Positions 1-7,849 of a DNA stretch of 47,421 nt are shown here, in pieces. The notes below the pieces were generated by a model that did not search any database, had not been told where the DNA came from, and saw nothing but the letters and a program-made list of their open reading frames with translations. Within the stretch, counting starts at the first letter, position 1. The number at the start of each line of letters is the position of its first letter. Position numbers and translations under genes: made by a program. Origin of the DNA: Gammaproteobacteria bacterium (GTDB taxonomy: Bacteria > Pseudomonadota > Gammaproteobacteria > GRL18); NCBI GenBank assembly GCA_027012135.1, contig JALUZF010000289.1:1-47421 (forward strand). Direction: 5' to 3'.

Positions 1-281
1 TCCTGCCAGATCTGAAACATAAAGACGTCATTGCCTTTAATTTCCGGATGTTTGGCCTGCATTAAATTAATCACTCTGGATTCAGATAAAGGCTTATAAC
101 CATTCTCATTAAACAGTGAAAAGACAATGGATAACAGGTAGGCCTTATCAACCAGCGCCATATCAAACAACTGTTCAGCTTTATGCATACTGTCTTTGTA
201 ACCGTTCAGGGCTGACAGAAAAACCACCAGGGTGATCGTGGATAAAATAACCGTGATCAGGAAAGTACGAATGGACTTCAT
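1..281 (-). CDS. Sensor histidine kinase, N-terminal part (runs off the window)
   Basis: Reading from ATG at 281 toward base 1 gives an uninterrupted frame of 93 codons that leaves the window. Residues 4-24 form one hydrophobic helix (begins MKSIRTFLITVILSTITLVV). A predicted extracytoplasmic segment follows. The ATG overlaps the stop of the upstream response regulator gene by 4 bp (ATGA), the usual arrangement of a cognate kinase-regulator pair. The phosphotransfer and ATPase domains lie outside the window, so the kinase assignment is inferred from position, membrane topology and coupling to the regulator. It would be the last known gene of the operon starting at 5625, so its ligand may relate to that operon's product. 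Confidence 0.75.
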   Translation of the reverse strand, partial: MKSIRTFLITVILSTITLVVFLSALNGYKDSMHKAEQLFDMALVDKAYLLSIVFSLFNENGYKPLSESRVINLMQAKHPEIKGNDVFMFQIWQ

Positions 282-940
282 GTCTTATTAACCGTATACC
301 CGACACCTCTTACGGTTTTAATAAAATCAGCAGCAATTTTTTTTCTCAGATGGTGAATGTGTACTTCCAGGGTGTTACTGCTGACTTCTTCTCCCCAGCT
401 ATAAAGCTGGGATTCAAGATTATCACGGGTCAGGATCCGCCCGGCATTCTGCATCAGAGCCTTAAGCAGCATATATTCAGATTTTGAGAGCACGATATCC
501 TTACCGTCAACCTTAACCTGCATGGCCTTAGGGTCCAGCAAAACATTGCCTACCACAATATCATTGGATGCAGTAGTAGTACTGATACGACGCTCGAGTA
601 CCCGGATTCGGGCCAGAAGTTCCTGCATTTCAAAGGGCTTGGCCAGATAATCATCGGCACCGACATCCAGGCCGGAAACCTTGTCTTCAACCGAACCCCG
701 GGCAGTCAGAATCAAAATAGGTAGAGTGATATGTTCTTTGCGTAACCTGGATACCACCTCAAGTCCATCTATATCCGGCAGCCCCAGATCCAGGATCATA
801 ATATCCGGTGGGAAGCTTTGGACCACATGCAGGGCTTCCTGCCCTCTGGAAACATGATTTACGGTAATACCTTCCTGTTTTAAGGCCTGTTGCAGACCAT
901 CGGCAAGAGAGAGATCATCTTCAACCAGTAGTATTTGCAT
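278..940 (-). CDS. OmpR/PhoB-family response regulator (PmrA/QseB-like)
   Basis: The 220-residue protein has an N-terminal receiver domain with acidic pocket D8/D9, phospho-acceptor D51 (MILDLGLPD), the switch Thr in LILTARG and Lys in YLAKPF. A C-terminal winged helix (about 125-218) ends in VRGVGYTV, typical of the OmpR/PhoB class. It is translationally coupled to the kinase gene downstream and lies 75 bp after the SDR gene. PmrA/QseB-type regulators bind two YTTAAK half-sites separated by 5 bp. Such a site occurs at 5676-5692, in front of the first gene of the same operon, so autoregulation of the whole cluster is a plausible inference. The exact subfamily is less certain than the class. 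Confidence 0.9.
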   Translation of the reverse strand: MQILLVEDDLSLADGLQQALKQEGITVNHVSRGQEALHVVQSFPPDIMILDLGLPDIDGLEVVSRLRKEHITLPILILTARGSVEDKVSGLDVGADDYLAKPFEMQELLARIRVLERRISTTTASNDIVVGNVLLDPKAMQVKVDGKDIVLSKSEYMLLKALMQNAGRILTRDNLESQLYSWGEEVSSNTLEVHIHHLRKKIAADFIKTVRGVGYTVNKT

Positions 941-1015
941 GAGTGTTATCCCGAATATGTGCCTGCTTTATATATTAGCTTATTTAAGCTGTTTTGTTCC
1001 AATACTAACCAGGGT

Positions 1016-1807
1016 TCAGGACAGGTATTTTTTGGCAGCCTTATTCTGACCCCGGGTTGCCTTGTCCACCAGGCCCGGCAGAATAGCATTAATACGGACA
1101 AACAAAGATTCAGGGAAGCCCAGATAACGTTCTTTATCCTGTTTAATGACAGAACGCACAATCTGCCTGGCCACATCTTTCGGTGCATCCATATTCATTT
1201 TTACTTCTTCGGCCATTTTATAGACCGCTCCTGAATTGAGAGCCGTTTTAACTGCTCTGGGAGCCACATAAGTTACTTTAATCGCCGTATCGGCCAGTTC
1301 ACGCCTCAGTGCCTGGGAAAAACCACGCATGGCGAACTTACTGGTAGAATAAGTAGTAAACCAGGCAAATCCAATAGAACCGAAGGTGGAACCGACATTA
1401 ACAATATGACCTTTTTTCTGCTCCAGCATATAGGGCAGGACTTTTTTGGTTAACTGCATAGGTGCAATCACATTGGTCTGAAAGACCGCCTCAATTCGCT
1501 CATCGCTTTGATCCACAAAGGCGGTAAAATCCATAATGCCTGCTGTATTAATCAGGATATCATAACCACCAAAGGCTTCACGCATCTGATCCACAATTTT
1601 CTGACGTCCATCAGCATCAGTAATATCTGCAGCAACAGCTCTTATATCACTACCTCCAAGCTTCTTCTGTAACTGTTCCAGCTTCTCCTTTGAACGTCCT
1701 ACCAGACCCAGTTGCGCACCTTCAGCCTGTAATAGTTTGGCAATTTCACCACCTATGCCGCCGGTCGCTCCAGTCAGAATAATACGTTGTTGTTTTAACT
1801 TGCTCAT
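1016..1807 (-). CDS. Short-chain dehydrogenase/reductase in the hemolysin-ligase operon
   Basis: This 263-residue classical SDR has the cofactor motif TGATGGIG (12-19), NTAG (87-90), catalytic S140, Y153 and K157 (YSTSK) and the structural Asn N112. Such enzymes interconvert carbonyl and alcohol groups with NAD(P)(H). The C-terminal extension after about residue 190 is basic, and the protein looks cytosolic or membrane-associated. It follows the exported TPR gene by 108 bp, a gap that holds a hairpin (1832-1858), and precedes the response regulator. Together with the upstream ligase and di-iron oxygenase-like gene, it probably reduces or oxidises a fatty or amino acid-derived intermediate. 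The substrate cannot be read from the sequence. Confidence 0.88.
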   Translation of the reverse strand: MSKLKQQRIILTGATGGIGGEIAKLLQAEGAQLGLVGRSKEKLEQLQKKLGGSDIRAVAADITDADGRQKIVDQMREAFGGYDILINTAGIMDFTAFVDQSDERIEAVFQTNVIAPMQLTKKVLPYMLEQKKGHIVNVGSTFGSIGFAWFTTYSTSKFAMRGFSQALRRELADTAIKVTYVAPRAVKTALNSGAVYKMAEEVKMNMDAPKDVARQIVRSVIKQDKERYLGFPESLFVRINAILPGLVDKATRGQNKAAKKYLS

Positions 1808-1831
1808 TTTTTACTTCCATAAAACAGTAGA

Positions 1832-1858
1832 GGCAGAGCCATAGCACATGACTCCGCC
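1832..1858 (-). other. Intercistronic hairpin between TPR and SDR genes
   Basis: An 11-bp stem (GGCGGAGTCAT against ATGGCTCTGCC on the minus strand, two G-U pairs) closes a 5-nt loop. No U-run follows, so a full terminator is unlikely. It may be an mRNA processing or stability element that separates expression of the upstream and downstream parts of the operon. Confidence 0.45.
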
Positions 1859-1915
1859 CCATAATATACTAATTTAATAAATAAACTTCTCTATAAAAAA
1901 ATGTTCAACAAGAAG

Positions 1916-2578
1916 TTACGACTTGTCTTTGATTTTTTCCAGTTTCGCTTTAATTTCAGCACGACGGCCTTTATCTGCAATCGGGCGGGCTGAACGATCC
2001 GGCGCATTTAAGGCCTTGTTTAGATATTTTCTGGCTTCATCATACTTACCTTCTTCAATCAGAAAATCCCCATAAAAATAATTAGGATCAATACCATCAG
2101 GGTTCATCTCCAGGGCTTTTTTCAGATATTTTTCTGCCTGATCATCATCACCGAAACCCAGAGGCCAGCCGGGCACCTGATAATATAAACTGCCTAAAGA
2201 AGTGTAGATAGAACCGTGCAGAGCATCTGGATTAATTTTCTCTGCCTGCAGTAATAATTCACGGGCTTTTTTAACTTTACCCAGTGCACTCAGTCCACCG
2301 TTTTTACCCGCATCAGAACTGACAATAATGGCATTCCAGATCAGGGGCTCGGCTTTATCAGGAAAGGATTTTACCGCTTCTTCCGCCTTGATAGTGAGAT
2401 CTTCAAAAGCTTTTTCAGTTTTAGAATCATCAGTTTCATAATTGGCGATGGCCCACTCTTTCTGTAATTCTTGAATGGTATCATCCAGGCTGGCGGCATA
2501 CGCCACAGCAGTGAATATTAGGGCAAAAAATGCCAGTGCAGTAATTTTAACCGTAAGTGTAAGTAATGGTTTTATCAT
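1916..2578 (-). CDS. Exported tetratricopeptide-repeat protein
   Basis: The 220-residue product begins with a basic start and a hydrophobic signal peptide (about 9-29), with a likely signal peptidase I site after AYA. The mature part is helical, with TPR-like units around 120-155 (AEKYLKKALEMNPDG) and 165-190 (EEGKYDEARKYLNKAL). TPR proteins act as protein-binding scaffolds, and this one should be periplasmic. It sits inside the operon, between the oxygenase-like gene (50 bp upstream) and the SDR. It may help deliver or sense the pathway product, perhaps by contacting the extracytoplasmic part of the adjacent kinase, but that is speculation. No enzymatic motif was seen. Confidence 0.8.
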   Translation of the reverse strand: MIKPLLTLTVKITALAFFALIFTAVAYAASLDDTIQELQKEWAIANYETDDSKTEKAFEDLTIKAEEAVKSFPDKAEPLIWNAIIVSSDAGKNGGLSALGKVKKARELLLQAEKINPDALHGSIYTSLGSLYYQVPGWPLGFGDDDQAEKYLKKALEMNPDGIDPNYFYGDFLIEEGKYDEARKYLNKALNAPDRSARPIADKGRRAEIKAKLEKIKDKS

Positions 2579-2628
2579 GATTATTCCTTATATTAGTCCT
2601 TTAGTTTGTTCTGGTTTTTTATTAGAAA

Positions 2629-3282
2629 TTAATCTAATGGTAATGCTCTGAAAATGTCACCATATAGTCTGTAAAACATTTTAGCTGCATGGATAATAAC
2701 ATTCTGGTCATCTGTATCCGTGACCTGATTCATGAGTTTTTCATAAAACCCCATGTGTTCAATATCCAGAGAACCGTGCGAGCTTAAGTAGCTGAAAGCT
2801 TTATCCGATAAATTGAGGTTCTTTTTAATCTGCTCTGCCGCATTAGTAGCCAGCGCAATACTTGTCCCCTCAAGAACCAGTACCATACCAAAAAAGCTGA
2901 CTGGGTTAATACGGTTAATACTGTCATAGGCATAAGCTACCATCAGTTCGGTAGTATAATGGGGCTGGCCGTTACGGACGGCTTCTGCATCCCCGCCAGT
3001 CTCAGCAATATCATTTAAAATCCATTCCTGGTGTCCCAGTTCTTCTTCAATGTATTCGGCAATGGCATTACGCAGCCATTCTTTTGAATGAGGGATCCGT
3101 CCGCCGCAGGTCATTAACAGGGGCGTGGTATGTTTAACATGATGATAGGCCTGAGTCAGAAAGGCCTGGTAAGTCGGCAGGGAGATATCCCCTTTACTGC
3201 CTCGCTGCAGGGCTTCAATTTGCTGTAACTGCTGCCGTTCCTGATCAGTTTCTGCCATTAAGCGGTCAAAAAAATTGCTCAC
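2629..3282 (-). CDS. Iron-containing redox enzyme family protein (heme-oxygenase-like di-iron fold)
   Basis: The all-helical 217-residue protein resembles the TenA/heme-oxygenase-like superfamily and carries a possible di-iron set: the E79-E80-E81 cluster with H84 (EEELGHQEW), E138 (LVLEGTS), then H169, D173 and H176 (HGSLDIEH). The H-x3-D-x2-H spacing matches that of the chlamydial oxygenase CADD. Other family members include UndA (fatty acid to terminal alkene) and BesC. TenA thiaminases have a different, Cys-based active site, so TenA would be a misleading name here. It lies 19 bp after the AMP-ligase gene, suggesting oxidation of an activated or free carboxylic acid. The precise reaction is unknown. 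Confidence 0.8.
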   Translation of the reverse strand: MSNFFDRLMAETDQERQQLQQIEALQRGSKGDISLPTYQAFLTQAYHHVKHTTPLLMTCGGRIPHSKEWLRNAIAEYIEEELGHQEWILNDIAETGGDAEAVRNGQPHYTTELMVAYAYDSINRINPVSFFGMVLVLEGTSIALATNAAEQIKKNLNLSDKAFSYLSSHGSLDIEHMGFYEKLMNQVTDTDDQNVIIHAAKMFYRLYGDIFRALPLD

Positions 3283-3301
3283 TTTTTACTCCATAATTTT
3301 A

Positions 3302-4876
3302 TCAGGCGCTTTTATCAAGCACTTGCTGTTTATCATAACAGCGTTCAAGCTGTTTATTATAAGTCTGATATATCTGCTGCCTTCTGGGCCGACCGGTACC
3401 GGTTAATAATTCATTGTTAACCGTAAACGGTTCCTGTGCCACAATAAAGTCTTTAATCCTGGCATAGTCCGGTAACTGGCTGTTTAATAGCTCCAGAGCC
3501 TGACGCAGGTTACTAATACCCTGTTCAGAGCTATCCCTTAATACCACTATCGCCACTAAAAAAGGCCGGCCATGTCCATATACCACGCATTGTGCTATAG
3601 ACGGTATGGTTTCCAGTTCTTTCTCCAGCCACTCGGGAGAAATATTACGGCCAAAGGAAGTATTGATCACATTCTTTTTTCGACCGGTAACATAAAGATA
3701 ACCGTCTTCATCCAGTCTGCCGATATCACCGGTTGCATAAAAAACATCACTATTGACGGCCGGCTGTCCCAGGTAACCGGAAAACAGTTGATTTTTAACC
3801 AGTATTTCACCGTCCTCACTAATTTTTACGGTATGGGTATCCAGTATTTTACCGACCGAACCCAGCCTGTGATATGTCGGGTTATTAACCGCGACCACCG
3901 ATGCCGCCTCAGATAAGCCGTAGCCTTCAAAAACAGGGATCTTCAGCTGTTCAGCCAGATCCAGTAATTGCCGGGAGACTGGGGCACCACCCATGGCAAT
4001 AAAACGCAGTGAATCCGGCAGTTGAATGCCCGACTGTAGCAATTTAATTAATAATAATAATAACTGAGGAATAATAATAAAGGCTGTGGGCCGGTATTTT
4101 AAAATAACGTTGATCAGTTTTTCATGATCGATCTGACTCGAACCGGACAACCCGGTACTCTGTGGCGACAGTAATATAATACTGGCTCCACAATATAAAG
4201 GCACGTACAGCCCGCCGATATTTTCCAGCAGTGTTGATAAGGGCAATATACACATAGAACGGTCGCCAGCATTGGCCTCACTGGACCAGCTCAGTGCCAC
4301 CACCTTGGTCATTATGGTATCTTCCGATAACATAACACCTTTGGGATGATCGGTCGTACCGGAGGTATAGGTAATTTTTACTATTTGTTGCTGCCCATCC
4401 TGGAGCTGATTATTATTACTGACCACTGAATTAGTCGGTACATTTAAACGGTAAAAATCCAGTGACTTACCGGCAATCTCAATATTTTCATGGCTCTGAA
4501 TAATATTCTTCAAAGAATGAATAAGTTCCCTGGTCATTTCAGATTGATCGAGGATCATATATTTAACGCCAGAATCGGTAATGGCGTGTTTAAGTTGTTC
4601 AAGGGAAAAGAATTTGGGCAGCGGAATTGAACACTGGTGATTAAATAACAGGCATAAATCCAGTACAGCCCAGGCTGGATGGTTGTCCATAATAACAGCA
4701 AAAGTATGGCTATTCTGGTGGACGTCAGATGAGCCTGGAAACCCCAGGGTAGAACAGGTTGTTTCTATTTCAGCAAGCAGGCTCTGATAATCCAGCTGGC
4801 TGTCATCACCTTCTATGGCCAGCTTGTGCGGCTGCTGGATTGCATATTTGCGGATTTTCTGTTCCAGTAGATTCAA
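3302..4876 (-). CDS. AMP-binding acyl/aryl ligase (ANL superfamily)
   Basis: The 524-residue adenylate-forming enzyme has the phosphate-binding loop YTSGTTDHPKGVM (170-182; Asp replaces the usual second Gly at 176), GYGLSEAA, and the ATGDIGRLDEDG and VTGRKKNVI motifs near the C-terminal hinge. Related long-chain ligases couple ATP hydrolysis to acyl-AMP and often acyl-CoA formation. Where those enzymes have the catalytic Lys of the tail motif (LTPT.K.RR), this protein reads LTGTGRPRR, with Arg in that place. This could mean a changed second half-reaction, such as transfer to a non-CoA acceptor. The start codon overlaps the stop of the hemolysin-like gene by 4 bp, so the two are coupled. Substrate unknown. 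Confidence 0.88.
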   Translation of the reverse strand: MNLLEQKIRKYAIQQPHKLAIEGDDSQLDYQSLLAEIETTCSTLGFPGSSDVHQNSHTFAVIMDNHPAWAVLDLCLLFNHQCSIPLPKFFSLEQLKHAITDSGVKYMILDQSEMTRELIHSLKNIIQSHENIEIAGKSLDFYRLNVPTNSVVSNNNQLQDGQQQIVKITYTSGTTDHPKGVMLSEDTIMTKVVALSWSSEANAGDRSMCILPLSTLLENIGGLYVPLYCGASIILLSPQSTGLSGSSQIDHEKLINVILKYRPTAFIIIPQLLLLLIKLLQSGIQLPDSLRFIAMGGAPVSRQLLDLAEQLKIPVFEGYGLSEAASVVAVNNPTYHRLGSVGKILDTHTVKISEDGEILVKNQLFSGYLGQPAVNSDVFYATGDIGRLDEDGYLYVTGRKKNVINTSFGRNISPEWLEKELETIPSIAQCVVYGHGRPFLVAIVVLRDSSEQGISNLRQALELLNSQLPDYARIKDFIVAQEPFTVNNELLTGTGRPRRQQIYQTYNKQLERCYDKQQVLDKSA

Positions 4877-5625
4877 GCAACCTTTCCCTGTTGTGTGCGT
4901 TTTGCCAGATCATCCCGCCCCAGTTGACAGGCTTTTTCAAATAAGGGGATAAGCTTTTTATTGGCGGTATAAATATTCTGCTTCATAATTTCAAAGCCTT
5001 CTGCAATATCACCGGCCAGAACCATGGGTTTAAGATCATAATATTCTGGCCCCCACTTGTCCTTCAGCTCTTCCGGCAGACAATCGCGACAGGCTTCAGT
5101 AATTTGTTTTAAGGGAACATCCATACGTTTAAAAGCATTATATACACCGGGAACGGCCGTAAAAACAATATATTTAAAGCCTGCTGAATATAAAAAAGCA
5201 GTAATGGAAGCAATTAACCAGCGCATCTGACCGACATTGGCCGGAGCCAGATTACCCACTTCAACCACGGAATCACGGGAAATAGTTTCACCGTACAGAT
5301 TTTCCAGTTCGCTTTCCAGAGCATGCCTGAGATAATACTCGGAGAACAGCGCCTCATCTGCGGCACAACGGACGCCAGCAACGGCCTTGATAATGGTGTC
5401 ATCACCTGGCTGCTGCGCATCGGCTTCAATGGTCAGCAGGTTCGGATAAAAATGATCCAGTTCGGCATTATAGTATTTTTTAAATACCTCACTGATAAAA
5501 CTTTCCAGACGAGCCCGCTCTGGCCGGCCTTCTTCAAAATAATGTATTTCAGACGCCTGAGTCTGCTTATTATTTCTGTGATTGGCCAGTAAGGTAACGG
5601 TTTTATCTTTTAAGGCTTCGCTCAT
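4873..5625 (-). CDS. Thermostable hemolysin-family protein (GNAT-like)
   Basis: I recognise the T_hemolysin family, named after the delta-VPH hemolysin of Vibrio parahaemolyticus. Its members have no signal peptide and look like N-acyltransferase-fold enzymes, so the name may not describe the function. The first half carries DHFYPNLLTIE and AGVRCAADEALFSEYYL. The middle has VVEVGNLAPANVGQMRWL, like the cofactor-binding strand and helix of GNAT proteins. I chose ATG at 5625 (250 aa) because GGAG lies 8 nt upstream. ATG at 5652 and TTG at 5670 are possible but have no better ribosome site. It is the first gene of the operon and may condense an activated acyl group from the coupled ligase with an amine. 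Confidence 0.82.
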   Translation of the reverse strand: MSEALKDKTVTLLANHRNNKQTQASEIHYFEEGRPERARLESFISEVFKKYYNAELDHFYPNLLTIEADAQQPGDDTIIKAVAGVRCAADEALFSEYYLRHALESELENLYGETISRDSVVEVGNLAPANVGQMRWLIASITAFLYSAGFKYIVFTAVPGVYNAFKRMDVPLKQITEACRDCLPEELKDKWGPEYYDLKPMVLAGDIAEGFEIMKQNIYTANKKLIPLFEKACQLGRDDLAKRTQQGKVA

Positions 5626-5675
5626 AGCCTGAACTCCAGTGTATTTTTTCATTGTGTTCAGTGTAACCAACGAAC

Positions 5676-5692
5676 CTTAAAGAAATCTTAAG
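5676..5692 (-). promoter_or_regulatory. PmrA/QseB-type response-regulator box before the hemolysin-ligase operon
   Basis: On the minus strand the sequence is CTTAAG-ATTTC-TTTAAG, which fits the YTTAAK-N5-YTTAAK direct repeat bound by PmrA/QseB-type regulators. It ends 50 bp before the chosen start codon at 5625. A weak -10-like TACACT lies 10 bp downstream (5665-5660). The regulator encoded by the same operon (278-940) belongs to the right class, so autoregulation is a direct prediction. Confidence 0.6.
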
Positions 5693-5717
5693 TTTCAAAA
5701 ATTTATGTGATTTTGTT

Positions 5718-5768
5718 AAACAGTTCTCATAAAATGAGCTATTTCAGCTGATTAAAAGCTAACTGTTT
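5718..5768. other. Cloverleaf-like inverted repeat just after parE
   Basis: Outer arms AAACAGTT (5718-5725) and AACTGTTT (5761-5768) enclose two smaller stems, CTCAT/ATGAG and AGCT/AGCT. The outer arm touches the parE stop codon. It may act as a parE transcript end or processing structure, but no clear U-run follows. Confidence 0.4.
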
Positions 5769-7657
5769 CACACATTGGCCAGATCGCCATTGGATTCCAG
5801 CCAGGCTTTTCGGTCTGCAGCCCGTTTTTTGGCCAGCAGCATGTCCATCATATGGTAGGTTTCATCATCCTGTTCCACGGTCAGGCGCACCAGACGACGG
5901 GTGTCCGGTGCAATGGTAGTTTCTCTGAGCTGCATGGGATTCATTTCCCCCAGGCCCTTAAAGCGCTGTACATTGACCTTGCCGCGGATTTTTTCCGCTT
6001 CAATCCTGTCCAGCACACCTTTTTTCTCCGATTCGTCCAGGGCGTAGAACACCTGTTTACCGACATCTATACGAAACAGCGGGGGCATGGCGACATAAAC
6101 ATGACCGGCATCCACCAGGGCCTTAAAATGACGTACAAACAGGGCGCATAATAAAGTGGCAATATGAGCACCATCGGAATCCGCATCCGCCAGAATACAG
6201 ACTTTACCGTAGCGCAGGCCTTTTAAGTCAGAAGAACCGGGTTCAACACCAATGGCCACAGAAATATCATGCACTTCATTAGACGCCAGTACCTGGGATG
6301 AATCCACCTCCCAGGTATTAAGAATCTTGCCGCGCAGAGGCATAATGGCCTGAAAATTCCGATCCCGGGCCTGTTTGGCAGAACCTCCGGCAGAATCCCC
6401 TTCCACCAGGAACAGTTCTGTTTCATTAAAATCCGAAGAGGTACAGTCTGCCAGCTTGCCGGGCAGTGCCGGCCCCTGGGTAATTTTTTTACGCACCACC
6501 TTTTTACCGGCGCGGATCCGCTGGCTGGCACGGCTGATCACCTGTTCTGCCAGGCGCTCACCGTCCTCGGTATGCTGGTTCAGCCACAGACCAAAGGCAT
6601 CTTTAACCACCCCCATAACAAAGGCGGCACATTCCCTGGACGACAGGCGCTCCTTGGTCTGTCCGGAAAATAACGGGTCCTGCAGCTTTACGGATAAAAT
6701 ATAGCAACAGCTGTCCCAGACATCATCAGGGGTAATTTTTACTCCCCTGGGCAAGAGATTTCGGAATTCGCAGAACTCACGAATGGCTTCCGTCAGACCG
6801 GTTCGCAGACCGTTTACATGCGTTCCGCCCTGTGTAGTGGGGATTAGGTTAGCATAACTTTCAGTAATCGGTGTGCCATCTTCAGCCAGCCACAATAAGG
6901 CCCATTCAGCCTGTTCATTATTACCCTCCATTTTTCCGGTAAAGGGAATGGCGGGAATCGTTTCTTTTTCTTCTATGGCATCAAGCAGGTAATCAGACAA
7001 ACCGTTTTCATAATACCAGCGTTCTGTTGCTCCGCTGTTTTCATCCTTAAAATTAATTTCCAGTCCAGGGCAGAGCACGGCTTTGGCGCGCAGGGCATGT
7101 TTTAATCGGGGCACAGAAAATTTTATGGAATCAAAATACTTTTTGTCCGGCCAGAAACGCACAGTGGTGCCGGTATTACGCTTACCCACATCACCGATAA
7201 CGTCCAGTTCATGGGTTTTATCACCATGGGCAAAGGCCATATAGTATTCTTTGCCATTACGCCTTACCCAGATTTCCAGTTTGTCCGACAGGGCATTGAC
7301 CACCGACACCCCTACTCCGTGCAGACCGCCGGAAAACTGGTAATTATCATTGGAGAATTTACCCCCGGCATGCAGGCGGGTCAGGATCAGTTCTATACCG
7401 GGGATTTTTTCTTCCGGGTGTATATCCACCGGCATACCACGACCGTCATCTTTTACGGATAATGAACCGTCTTTATGCAGGATAACATCAATCCGACGGG
7501 CAAAGCCGGCCATGGCTTCATCCACACTATTGTCAATTACCTCCTGAGCCAGATGGTTGGGACGCTCTGTCTGAGTGTACATGCCGGGACGGCGTTGTAC
7601 CGGTTCCAGGCCGTTTAGAACTTCAATATCCTGAGCATCATAGGAACTTGCTGCCAT
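5768..7657 (-). CDS. parE: DNA topoisomerase IV subunit B
   Basis: The 629-residue type IIA topoisomerase ATPase subunit decatenates daughter chromosomes together with ParC. The GHKL ATPase domain carries EVIDNSVDEAMAG and DDGRGMPVD. A TOPRIM domain follows with LFLVEGDSAGGSAKQARD and ILADADSDGAHI. The length fits ParE, not the roughly 800-residue GyrB of gammaproteobacteria. The tail ends shortly after MMDMLLAKKRAADRKAWLE. Genes upstream on the same strand end 192 bp away, so it probably has its own promoter. A perfect TATAAT occurs at 7710-7715 on the minus strand, but its best -35 (TTGAAT) is only 14 bp away, so I leave that promoter unassigned. Confidence 0.97.
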   Translation of the reverse strand: MAASSYDAQDIEVLNGLEPVQRRPGMYTQTERPNHLAQEVIDNSVDEAMAGFARRIDVILHKDGSLSVKDDGRGMPVDIHPEEKIPGIELILTRLHAGGKFSNDNYQFSGGLHGVGVSVVNALSDKLEIWVRRNGKEYYMAFAHGDKTHELDVIGDVGKRNTGTTVRFWPDKKYFDSIKFSVPRLKHALRAKAVLCPGLEINFKDENSGATERWYYENGLSDYLLDAIEEKETIPAIPFTGKMEGNNEQAEWALLWLAEDGTPITESYANLIPTTQGGTHVNGLRTGLTEAIREFCEFRNLLPRGVKITPDDVWDSCCYILSVKLQDPLFSGQTKERLSSRECAAFVMGVVKDAFGLWLNQHTEDGERLAEQVISRASQRIRAGKKVVRKKITQGPALPGKLADCTSSDFNETELFLVEGDSAGGSAKQARDRNFQAIMPLRGKILNTWEVDSSQVLASNEVHDISVAIGVEPGSSDLKGLRYGKVCILADADSDGAHIATLLCALFVRHFKALVDAGHVYVAMPPLFRIDVGKQVFYALDESEKKGVLDRIEAEKIRGKVNVQRFKGLGEMNPMQLRETTIAPDTRRLVRLTVEQDDETYHMMDMLLAKKRAADRKAWLESNGDLANV

Positions 7658-7849
7658 ATAGAGTATTACCTTATCATCGTATGATTTTTAAAAGAAAAAT
7701 GTGACTGTAATTATAATGATTCAGCATTCATTCAAGTACCTCAGAGCGCCTGCTTACAGACTCTCTGGATACTCTAAATAAATATCTTTGTTTTCAGTAC
7801 AATTACCAGAATAGTGAAGTTTAGCAAAATCGGGGAATAATGTAAGCTA

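Noticed and set aside
4873..5625. Secreted pore-forming toxin
   Set aside because: No signal peptide or pore-like segments, and the ligase coupling favours an enzyme.
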